From contig CACRSC010000070.1 in NCBI GenBank assembly GCA_902651635.1, forward strand, positions 164,605 to 212,588: a DNA stretch of 47,984 nucleotides, given 5' to 3'. Below are positions 19,720-28,326 of this stretch, one piece after another. The DNA is from Mastigamoeba balamuthi. Lineage: Eukaryota; Evosea; Mastigamoebida; Mastigamoebidae. Position 1 is the first letter of the stretch. Every line of letters starts with the position of its first letter. A model generated the notes under the pieces. It ran no database searches, had not been told where the DNA came from, and was given only the letters and a program-made list of their open reading frames with translations. A program made the translations under genes and the position numbers.

Positions 19720-20913
19720 ATGAGCGGCAGTGTGGGCCACCTGCGGCGCAAGCACGACAGGCTGCTGAGCGACGCCCAGGCCCTGGGGGCCAGCAACCCC
19801 CGCGTGGCCCGCCAGCTCGTGCGCCTGGCCCAGCGCCTCAGCGCCGAGATCCGCGCCCTCAGCCCCCCGCCCTGCGCCCCCGACGCCCCCGACGCCCCCA
19901 GCGACCCCAGCGACCCCAGCGACCCCTCCAGCGACACCCCCAGCGGACCCGCAGTGACCCCTGTGGTGGCTGCCCCGAGCGGACCGCCCTGCGGGTGCGC
20001 TGCGTCGGCGGTGGGCTACGCGGGGGCGCTGGAGGCGTGGCGCGCAGCCGCCTGCGAGGGCGAGGCGCCCAGCGGGGCAGCCAGGGCCCTCTCGGAGCTG
20101 CCGCTGCCGCTGCCGCCGCTGCCCGCGGGCCCCGTCTGCGCGGCGTGCGAGGCGGGCGCCTGGGGCAGCGCCGTGCGGCAGGCGGTGGCCGCGGCGCTGG
20201 CGGCGTGCGAGGCGCTGGGCTGCGCGCGGTGGCTGGCGGCGCTGGCGGGGAGCCTCGCCCCCACCGGGCCCCTGCGGGCCGCCGTCTACCGGGGCTACGC
20301 GCTGGCCTGCTGCATGGCCGCTGCTGCCGCCGCCTCCGCAGGGGGCCGCCCCGCCGTGGGCGCCGCGGAGGCCGCCCGCATGTGCGCGTGGGCCGCGGGC
20401 GAGGCGTGCGGCCGCTGGGAGGACGCGGACGAGGAGCAGGTGCGCGCGGCCCTCGTGGCCTGCTGCGGCGCCCACCAGTGCTGCAGGGGCGTCCTCCCGG
20501 GCGGAGCCTCTGCGGCCCTCGCGGAGCTGGCCGCCCAGCGCGGGGCCGACGTGGGCAACGCGCTGGCGGCGCTGCTGAACCGCGGGACCAGCGCCGAGCT
20601 GCTGGGGACCCCCGGGCCCTGCGCGGCCCTCGTCGCCGACGTCGTCGAGCGCGGGGGGCTCCTGCAGGCCGCGGACCTCGCCGTGGTGGCCCGCGTGGCC
20701 GTCCGCGAGCTCGAGGACGCCGCCTGGGGGCCGCCGGGCGTCTGGCTGGAGCTGCTGCTCGAGGTCGCCCAGGCCCCCGAGTGGCGCGCCGCAGACGACC
20801 GCAACGCTGCCGACGTCCGCAGGGCTGCCAGCGCCGCCCTCGCCGCGGCGTCCGCGGACCCCGGCACCGCCTCGTTGGCTGCGGAGGTCCTGCGGCTGGT
20901 CGAGGGCCTCTGA
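19720..20913 (+). CDS. Ala/Cys-rich helical protein, unknown family
   Basis: A single exon of 397 residues with GC-rich third codon positions throughout. Residues 1-48 form a basic helical head (HLRRKHDRLLSDAQALGAS...). A D/P/S tandem run follows (SDPSDPSDPSSDTP, residues about 60-75). The remaining 300 residues are Ala/Leu/Cys-rich helices resembling an alpha-solenoid, with many Cys (for instance ALVACCGAHQCCRGVLPGG). No signal peptide, membrane segment or catalytic motif is visible. I do not recognise it. The gene shares its promoter with the NUDIX-like gene, so the two may be co-expressed. Confidence 0.75.
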   Translation: MSGSVGHLRRKHDRLLSDAQALGASNPRVARQLVRLAQRLSAEIRALSPPPCAPDAPDAPSDPSDPSDPSSDTPSGPAVTPVVAAPSGPPCGCAASAVGYAGALEAWRAAACEGEAPSGAARALSELPLPLPPLPAGPVCAACEAGAWGSAVRQAVAAALAACEALGCARWLAALAGSLAPTGPLRAAVYRGYALACCMAAAAAASAGGRPAVGAAEAARMCAWAAGEACGRWEDADEEQVRAALVACCGAHQCCRGVLPGGASAALAELAAQRGADVGNALAALLNRGTSAELLGTPGPCAALVADVVERGGLLQAADLAVVARVAVRELEDAAWGPPGVWLELLLEVAQAPEWRAADDRNAADVRRAASAALAAASADPGTASLAAEVLRLVEGL

Positions 20914-20986
20914 CGTCAGTGGGCGAGAAAAAGCTGTTTTTCGGGTTTTTTTGCTGTGAAGATCGATCTTTATCTGGCATGGCGGG

Positions 20987-20992
20987 AATAAA
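20987..20992 (+). terminator. Polyadenylation signal AATAAA
   Basis: AATAAA 74 nt after the stop of the orphan gene ending at 20913, preceded by T-rich sequence; a plausible cleavage/polyadenylation signal. Confidence 0.5.
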
Positions 20993-21167
20993 ATCTGGTG
21001 GGTGAGAAAAACGGGGGAAAGGGTGCGGCCGTACTGAGAAATTTCGCTGGTGATCTGCGCCTGCACGCAGCGACGACAAAGGGCTTCGCCTCTGCCTCGC
21101 GCTCTCTCTTTTTCTTTTGTGCTCTGTCGGCACTAAAGACCCTCTCCCCCCTGCACCTTCCCCTGCC

Positions 21168-23502
21168 ATGTCGCTGGCGCACAGGACCATGTGCGGGGCC
21201 TGCATCCCCCGCGAGGTCGAGGAGGCGCGTGCCCTGCGCCCCCTGCGTCCCCTGCGCCCCCCGTGTCCCGCGCACCGCAGCGCCAAACAAAAGTCGCATC
21301 AACTTCAACACGATCTGACGGCCCCTGCAGCTGATCCAGCCCGAGCTCATGCGCTCGCGCCAGATGCTGCGCGACTCGTCGGGCGCCCTGCTCTCGCCCA
21401 AGCTGGTGCGCCGCCACCCACCCCCACAGGCGCCCTGACGGCTGCGGGTGCGTGCGTGTGTGCGGGAGGGCAGAAGCCGGAGAAGCTGCCCAACCAGCAG
21501 GACAGGCTCACCACCATCGAGCGCAAGCTCAACGCCATCAGCCCCGCCGCCGCCGCCATGCAGAGCCTCCGCAAGCTCTACCGCACGGGGCCCGGGCCCT
21601 CGTCCTCCCACACCATGGGCCCCCGCCGCGCCGCAGGCACGCCCAGGCCCAGCAGCCAGCCCCCCAATCCCACGCACATCTCCCGCCACATCTCTGCTGT
21701 CGCGTCACGACAGCAACAGCGGCAGCGGCAGCGCCGCACGCACCCCGCGAGCTGGCGTCGCTCCCTCCCTGGCGGAGGAGAGGCGCTGCTTGCTGTCTGC
21801 TGTGCCTCTGCTGCGTCTGTGTGTCCTGTGCGGTCTGTTCTGTTGGTTGGGGCGGTTTTCTCTCTTTTTTCCTGCGGTGCCGCTGCTCCTCTGTGCCCCT
21901 GTGCCCTGTGCCCCTCTGTGGCTCCTCGCTGGGCGGGCGCTGTCTGACGCGACGCGACGCGACGTGACGTGACGCGCGACGCGATGTGGCGCAGGGCGGT
22001 TCCGGAAGAGGTTCCCCGAGTGCCGCAAGTTCCGGGTGTCGCTGTACGGGAGCCTGGCGGCCACGGGGCGGGGCCACCTCACCGACGTGGCGGTGCGCTC
22101 GGCCCTCGAGCCCGCAGACGTCGAGTTTGTGTGGGACGCCGCCCGCGTGCTGCCCCGCCACCCCAACGCCATGCAGTTCGAGGCGCTCTCGGACGACGGC
22201 GCCACCGTCCTCGCCACGTGGGTCGCCTACTCGGTCGGCGGCGGCGCCGTCATCGACGACGACACGCCCGCCGAGCCCCCCGCGGCCAAGAAGATCTACT
22301 CGTTCCGGTACCTTTCCCGGAATTGATTTCCGTGCAGGTGCGATCGGTCATCTCATGCGGCGGTTGTGCCCGTTGATGGTGCAGGAACATGCGGCAGATC
22401 ATCGCGTGGGCCAACTCGACGGGGAAGCCCGTCTGGCAGTACCCCTTTGAGTGCGAGGGCGAGGGCCTCCGCGCGCACCTCGAGCAGGTCTGGGAGACGA
22501 TGAAGCAGGCCATCCACCGCGGCGTCAACGCCGTCGGCGTCCTCCCCGGCGGCCTCAACCTCCGCAGACGCGTGCGCCCGCAAACGCCGCCCAATTGACT
22601 TCCACCCCCCTGGGGGTTGGCGAGAGGGAGGGTGGGAGCGTGTCGTGCAGTGGTTTTCTTACACGTCATTCAATTGATTTGTGGCGACAAAATCACTAAA
22701 ATACCCCCCACCCACTGCCACACAGGCGCACACGCTGTACCTGAAGACGCGGCGGCTGCAGCCGATCTACCGGCGGAACATGCTGCTGTTCAGCTACGCG
22801 CTGGCGGTGAGCGAGGAGAACGCGGCGTGCGGGGTGGTGGTGACGGCGCCGACGTGCGGGGCGGCGGGGGTGCTGCCGGCGGTGCTCAAGTGGTCGCAGG
22901 ACACGCTCGAGAGCACCGAGGAGGAGATTGTGTGGGCGCTGAGCACGGCAGGCATCTTCGGGAACATCTGCAAGAGCAACGCGTCGATCAGCGGGGCCGA
23001 GGTGGGCTGCCAGGGCGAGGTGGGCGTGGCGTGCTCGATGGCGGCGGCGGCCTGCGCGCAGCTGATGGGGGGCACGCCGGACCAGATCGAGCACGCGGCC
23101 GAGATGGCGCTGGAGCACCACCTGGGCATGTCGTGCTGCCCCATCGAGGGCCTCGTGCAGATACCCTGCATCGACCGCAACGCCTTCGCGGCCAACTGGG
23201 CCGTCGACTGCGCCGAGTTTGCGCTGGCGCTCGACGGCAAGCACCGCATCTCGTTTGACGAGGTGGTGCTGGCGATGAAGATGACGGGGCTGGACATGGG
23301 CACGGCCTACAAGGAGACGTCGCAGGGCGGCATCAGCATCACCTACAACCTCGACGAGCAGGAGGACACGAACCACGTCAAGGCCCTCGAGGACGAGATC
23401 TCCCACCTCCGCAGGCTCCTCAGCACCGCCACCCAGCCCGAGGAGCTCGACCTCGCATGCCCCCCGCCCGCCGAGGTCGCCGGCCACTCGTCCCTCTCGT
23501 GA
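21168..23502 (+). CDS. L-serine dehydratase, [4Fe-4S], single-chain bacterial type
   Basis: Deaminates L-serine to pyruvate and ammonia. Six exons: 21168-21215, 21331-21405, 21474-21636, 21995-22307, 22385-22571 and 22726-23502 (520 residues). Intron 3 starts with GC (CAG|GCACGC); the others start with GT. The substrate-binding motif [13 protein letters not shown] is at residues about 79-91. The catalytic domain carries [18 protein letters not shown] and [13 protein letters not shown]. Cys357, Cys399 and Cys410 are spaced 42 and 11, as the three cluster ligands are in the bacterial enzyme from memory. The first 41 residues ([16 protein letters not shown]...) and the last roughly 35 (a short helix, then Pro-rich) are extra to the family. 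No clear targeting peptide. The introns show it is nuclear and not contamination. Confidence 0.9.
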
Positions 23503-23754
23503 CGCCCTGGCCTCCACTCGCCTCCCCCCTCTTATCCCCCCTCCGCAGCTGTGTGATAGCACCACCACCCCCCAGAGTACAACACCCTACACACACCTCT
23601 ACGCGCCCCCCGTGCCATGCTCTGCCATGCTCTGCCATGCTGCCCAGCACACAACATCGCCATTGCCCTCTGCCACGCTGCTCTTGCTCTCTGGTCTCTC
23701 TGGTCTCTCTGGTCTCTCTCTCTTTGTCTCTGCTGCTGCGCACTGTTGGCGAGG

Positions 23755-24682
23755 TCAGTGCAGGCGCAGCCAGCGGTCCAGGGCCACCACCACACCTGCA
23801 CAGGGCAGCGGCGCCAGCGCCAGCAGTCAGCACCGGCGGGCAAGCAGGGGCGTGCGCAGCTTGGGGCGATGGGCTCTGCGGGCGCGTCGCTGCTGCCGCT
23901 GCAGTCCGCGGGGGTGATGCGGGCCACGTAGGGCGCCAGCGAGCCGTCGGGCAGCACGCGCCCCGCCTGCACCTCCACGTCGCGGCCCGCGCAGAGGGCC
24001 GCCACGTGGCCCGCGTCCAGCCACGCCGCCGCCCCCACCTCGTCGGGCGCGTACCGCAGGGGCCTCCCTCCCGCAGCCGCCGCAGCAGCGAACGTCACGA
24101 TGACAAAGTGCGACCCCGCGCCCCCCACCTCGAACGCAGCCACCACGTGCGGGGCGCCCTCCACGCCCGCCCCCGTCTCCTCGGCCAGCTCCCGCACGGC
24201 CGCCGCCTCGAGGGTCTCCCCCGCCTCTGCGCGGGCCCCGGCAGCCCCTGTCAATTGAACTGTCCAACTGCGCACCGAGGGCGGGGGCAACGGGGCAAGC
24301 GGCCCGCACCGACGTGGCCGCCGGGGAGGGCCCAGTAGCCGGGGCCGTGCCGCAGCGAGGGGGCGCGCCGCGTGACGAGCAAGCGCGTGGCGCCGGCGCG
24401 GGCGTCGCTGAGGACGACAGAGACGGCAGCCGTGGGGACGGGGGGCGCGCTGGAGCTGTCGAGGGGGCAGGGGCCCAGCGAGCCGTGCAGCAGCTCGCAC
24501 ACGAGGCTCCCCGCGTCGCTGTCGCCGTCGACGTCGTCGGAGCGGCGGAGGACGAGGCCTGCGGGCGTGGTGCGCAGGGCGACGGGGCAGGGCTGTGCCG
24601 CGAGGTCCAGGCGCTCCAGGAGACACCCGCTGGCGCTGGCGCTGGCGGTGCTGCCCTGCACGAGGACGTCGATGCGGCCCAT
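23755..24682 (-). CDS. NUDIX hydrolase
   Basis: Exon 1, 24682-24310, joins exon 2 at 24226 through an 83-nt intron (GTGCGG...GCGCAG). The join creates the full NUDIX box: LPGGHV-EAGETLEAAAVRELAEETG, residues about 119-143, with G122, E128, R136, E137, E140 and E141 all present. A beta strand SHFVIVTFAAAAA follows. The N-terminal 80 residues are family-unlike and Ser/Ala-rich. The 3' end is uncertain: my preferred model uses a 38-nt intron 23833-23796 to give VVVALDRWLRLH and stop at 23757-23755. Without it the frame stays open to 23532 through a repetitive DQRDQR tail. The substrate cannot be inferred. The 5' half is duplicated across the n at 25095. Confidence 0.8.
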
Positions 24683-25094
24683 TGCTGCTGCTGCGCTGAA
24701 CTGTGTTTTGGCAGCAGCAGCACAGCAGCAGACGAGGGGGAGGGGGCTTGACGTCACTCGGCACCCCGTATCTCTCGCACCCCCGAGGGGGCCGAGGGCG
24801 CCGCACAGACCGTCACAGGCGAGCCCCCAGCACAGCTCGCATTCGCCGGCTCATGCGCCCCAGCCCCCTCATTATCGGAGGATGCAGAGCGCGCTGACGT
24901 GCCCGACACGTGGTCCCAGCGACGTCAGAGCCGGAATACGCGAATGACGTAGCCGAACCACTCCTAGAGGAGCAACTAGAGCGAGAGCGAGGGTGCAAAA
25001 ATGGTAGTTTGTCCTGCGGCTGACCCGCACGCACACAGGGATCCCGGCCAGAGATGCAGTGTCGACGGGAGAAGGGAAATTCAGCGGGGCACAC
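24249..25094. repeat. Duplicated block at NUDIX 5' half, copy 1
   Basis: 846 bp, nearly identical to 25096-25942. It starts inside the NUDIX intron (TGTCAATTGAACTG), includes exon 1 and about 410 bp upstream, and stops at the n. Changes relative to copy 2 include ARAGATRLL versus ARAGATHVL in the protein, plus a one-base indel in a C-run near 24852. Confidence 0.9.
24749..24756 (-). promoter_or_regulatory. CRE-like palindrome upstream of NUDIX gene
   Basis: TGACGTCA, 66 nt upstream of the NUDIX ATG (24682). Further GACGTCA and TGACGTA sites lie near 24921 and 24945. The same set is repeated in copy 2. Confidence 0.4.
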
Positions 25095-25095
25095 N
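25095..25095. other. Assembly gap (single n)
   Basis: Joins the two near-identical 0.85-kb blocks; a scaffold joint between overlapping but unmerged contigs. Confidence 0.95.
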
Positions 25096-25942
25096 TGTCA
25101 ATTGAACTGTCCAACTGCGCACCGAGGGCGGGGGCAGCGGGGCAAGCGGCCCGCACCGACGTGGCCGCCGGGGAGGGCCCAGTAGCCGGGGCCGTGCCGC
25201 AGCGAGGGGGCGCGCCGCGTGACGAGCACGTGCGTGGCGCCGGCGCGGGCGTCGCTGAGGACGACAGAGACGGCAGCCGTGGGGACGGGGGGCGCGCTGG
25301 AGCTGTCGAGGGGGCAGGGGCCCAGCGAGCCGTGCAGCAGCTCGCACACGAGGCTCCCCGCGTCGCTGTCGCCGTCGACGTCGTCGGAGCGGCGGAGGAC
25401 GAGGCCTGCGGGCGTGGTGCGCAGGGCGACGGGGCAGGGCTGTGCCGCGAGGTCCAGGCGCTCCAGGAGACACCCGCTGGCGCTGGCGCTGGCGGTGCTG
25501 CCCTGCACGAGGACGTCGATGCGGCCCATTGCTGCTGCTGCGCTGAACTGTGTTTTGGCAGCAGCAGCACAGCAGCAGACGAGGGGGAGGGGGCTTGACG
25601 TCACTCGGCACCCCGTATCTCTCGCACCCCCGAGGGGGCCGAGGGCGCCGCACAGACCGTCACAGGCGAGCCCCCAGCACAGCTCGAATTCGCCGGCTCA
25701 TGCGCCCCCAGCCCCCTCATTATCGGAGGATGCAGAGCGCGCTGACGTGCCCGACACGTGGTCCCAGCGACGTCAGAGCCGGAATACGCGAATGACGTAG
25801 CCGAACCACTCCTAGAGGAGCAACTAGAGCGAGAGCGAGGGTGCAAAAATGGTAGTTTGTCCTGCGGCTGACCCGCACGCACACAGGGATCCCGGCCAGA
25901 GATGCAGTGTCGACGGGAGAAGGGAAATTCAGCGGGGCACAC
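25096..25942. repeat. Duplicated block at NUDIX 5' half, copy 2
   Basis: Offset 847 from copy 1. Because copy 2 continues smoothly into the RhoGEF upstream region while copy 1 continues into NUDIX exon 2, the true locus probably contains the block once. Confidence 0.85.
25157..25529 (-). pseudogene. Second copy of NUDIX exon 1 (assembly duplicate)
   Basis: Equivalent to exon 1 at 24682-24310 (ATG at 25529). It is followed by the start of the intron and then n; no second exon follows. Two residues differ from copy 1 (HV for RL), as expected for an allele. Confidence 0.8.
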
Positions 25943-25943
25943 C

Positions 25944-25955
25944 GGTGACGTCACC
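25944..25955. promoter_or_regulatory. GGTGACGTCACC palindrome
   Basis: A perfect 12-bp palindrome with a CRE core, 194 nt before the RhoGEF ATG. It is followed at about 25971-25992 by CAACTGA and TGGCGCCAAA, an element that recurs in introns of this window. Confidence 0.45.
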
Positions 25956-26148
25956 GAACCCGCCAACCCGATTCAACTGACTGTGGCGCCAAATATCGGG
26001 GCCATTTGTTGAATTGCACGCCCGCAGTGAAGACAGTGTGTTGTGTGCCGCCACAGCAGTGCAGTCGCACCCTCCCATTGCCCTCCACAGCCCAGCGCGC
26101 AGTCCAGCATCCCCCAACAGCCGCAGCCAGCAAAGCACAGCCACAGCC

Positions 26149-27409
26149 ATGAAGTCGGTCGTGATATCCCGCATCCTCGCTAGCCTCTTCCGCTCCTCGT
26201 CCTCCTCGTCCTCGCGCCCGAGAAGCCACGCGAGGGGCCCGAGGGGCGCCGAGTGCACCGTGGCGTTCGGCGAGCTGTCCGCGCAGAGCAGCTCCTGCAG
26301 CGCCGCCGCCACGAGCTGCACCCTCGACGCCGAGTTCTCCCTGCGCTCTTCCTCGTCCCTCTCGCCTTCGTCCTCGTGCGCATCCAGCAGCGTCTCCTCG
26401 CGCAGCACCGGCCTCGCCACGGGCCCCGCGCCCTCGGCGGTGGCTGCGGGAGATTCCGCGGTCCCGGGGCCTTCGTCGGCCTCGTCGTGGTCGTCGGGGT
26501 CGCCGCTTTCTTCCTGCTGCTCGCCCGCGCCCTCGTCCCCCTCTTCGCGTGCTTCTGCCAGCGACCTCGCCCTCGGTGCGTTCACTCCGCTGGCTTTCCT
26601 GTTTCCCGTCCTGCGCGGCGCGCGGTTTTGTGCGAGCCGAACACCCCTCAATTGATTTTGGCGCCAAACACAAATTTGTGCCGCGGAAATTTCCCTGCAA
26701 GCGCGCGGGAAACCAACGAGCGGTCCCTGACACGCGCGCAGCAGCGGGAGAGGGGACGAGGAAGGGCGGCGAGGACGAGGAGAAGATGGGGCGGATGCGG
26801 AGGGGCGTGGCGCACGAGGCGGTGGCCAAGAACGAGGCCTACGTGGCCGACCTCCGCGAGGCCTCGCAGTTTTCCCGGGCCTGCGCCTCCGGCCGCGCGC
26901 TGCTGCCGCTGCACCCCAGGCGGAGCCAGCAGGCGCGGCGCAGCTTCGCGGCGATGGCGGAGGCGCTGGAGGCGCTGGCGGGGGCGCACGAGGCGCTGGG
27001 GGCGGTGCTGCGTGAGGCGGCCGAGGGCGAGGCGTGGCGCGACGCCGAGAGCACCGCGCTGTGGGACGCGGCGGCGGCGCTGCAGAGGGGCCCCGCGGCC
27101 GAGGCCTACCGCGCCTACGTTGGGGGCTACGCCGCCACCGTGGCCCTCCTGGCGGGGCTGCGCCGCGACAGCCGCGCGTTCCGGGGCCTCTGCGGGGCCT
27201 TTGCGCAGCGCCACGGGTCGCTGCCCCCCGAGGCCTTCGCCATCAAGCCCGTCCAGCGCCTGCCCCAGCTCTCCTGCCTCCTCGCCGCCGCCCTCGCCAA
27301 CACCCCCGCCTCGGCCCCGCGCGCCCTCGCCGTCGCCCAGGCCGGCGTCGCGTCCTTCGCCTCGTGGACCGCGTCCATCAACAGCTGCACCGCTGCCCTC
27401 CTCCCCTAG
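26149..27409 (+). CDS. RhoGEF (DH domain) protein
   Basis: Activates Rho-family GTPases by nucleotide exchange (family role). Exon 1, 26149-26575, encodes a Ser-rich N-terminus (ILASLFRSSSSSSSRPRS...). A 166-nt intron (GTGCGT...GCGCAG) leads to exon 2, 26742-27409; total 364 residues, phases fit. Exon 2 is a divergent DH domain: start helix HEAVAKNEAYVADLREA, then AYRAYVGGYAATVALL, and the diagnostic last conserved block AFAIKPVQRLPQLSCLL. No PH domain follows; the stop is TAG at 27407-27409, shortly after the last helix. Exon 1 is less secure: transcription could instead start within the intron, near the TTTTGGCGCCAAA element at 26655, with ATG at 26786. Confidence 0.75.
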
Positions 27410-27475
27410 ACATGGACAGGCGGCGGGCGAGGCAGCAACAACGTGTACCAGTAGCAAGTGCATCAGTCACTGCGA

Positions 27476-27778
27476 CGCAACGAAAACCAACCCCAACCTT
27501 AAACGCAAGTGTCGCAAAAACACACGCATAGACAACGCAATACAAAAAAAAGCAAAAAACAAAACAAAACAAAAACAAACAAAAACAAAAACAAACAAAT
27601 CCCCCAAAACAAAAAAACAGAAAAAAGAAAAACAACCACAACAAAACAAGAACCACACCACACCCATAAAAAAAAAGAAAAGAAAACCGGCAGCACAACA
27701 CACAACCGAAAACAAACAAAAACGAAGGGAAAACAAAAAAAAACAAAAACAAAAACACAACACAACACGAACAAAGAG
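27476..27778 (+). repeat. A/C-only tract
   Basis: About 300 bp made almost only of A and C, with runs such as AAAACAAAACAAAAACAAAC and very few G or T, in a genome that is otherwise about 70% GC here. It lies 70 bp after the RhoGEF stop. It is not a simple microsatellite: unit lengths vary. It could be a 3' UTR tract or a degenerated poly(A)-rich insertion. Confidence 0.8.
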
Positions 27779-28326
27779 GTATGGAATGCAAGGAGGAGCA
27801 CAGCACCGAGATGTCCAAGCAGCTGTGCCGGCGTGACCGCGGACGTGCAGGAAGCAGCAGCAGCAGCAGCAGCGCCCGAAGCAACGAGGCCAAGCCCCAG
27901 GGAGGCGGAGCACAGCGGGAGCTGTGGCCAGTGCAGCCCGCGTTGCTGCTCGCCTGCTCCCGCTCCAGCCTGCATCCCTGGGGCTCGCCCCGTCTGCATT
28001 CTCACGCACAGTGTTCCCTGTCCCACGTCCACAGCAAACAATGCTCCTCTTTTGCCCAGAACACTGTGTGCTTGATGTCCCCCTCCCTCGGCAGTGCTTG
28101 CTTGGCACAGCATCCCCGCGACCTAAGCTGGGGCTGAGGCCGCTGCAAATCGCTCAGGGCTGTCATGAACCCGCTGAGGGCCAGCGGAGAGGCGGGGGCC
28201 CGGTGCCAGGGAGGGGGTGGTCAACAGGGGGGAGATATGGCGATGACGCGAGCCACGTCAGGAGATATTTCTGCGCTGGTGGCCCTCTTTTGTTTTGTTG
28301 TGCTGACAGCGAGCGAGCGCCGTACG
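27779..28326. other. Intergenic, upstream of nicalin
   Basis: No gene recognised. Short (AGC)n run near 27860. GAGATAT appears at 28232-28238 and again at 28262-28268 (GGAGATATTT), 60-95 nt before the nicalin ATG, with ACGTCAGG between, resembling elements seen before other genes here. Confidence 0.4.

Noticed and set aside
18898-21066. 722-residue minus-strand frame extending far upstream of the NUDIX-like ATG
   Set aside because: The part beyond 19662 is antisense to the orphan 397-residue gene and has Gly/Arg shadow composition.
25929-26651. 240-residue acidic open frame on the minus strand opposite RhoGEF exon 1
   Set aside because: It has no ATG near its start (opens with TTG), no upstream exon could be joined, and its good third-position GC arises because both strands share the same third codon position here. 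The plus-strand reading joins a DH domain in phase.
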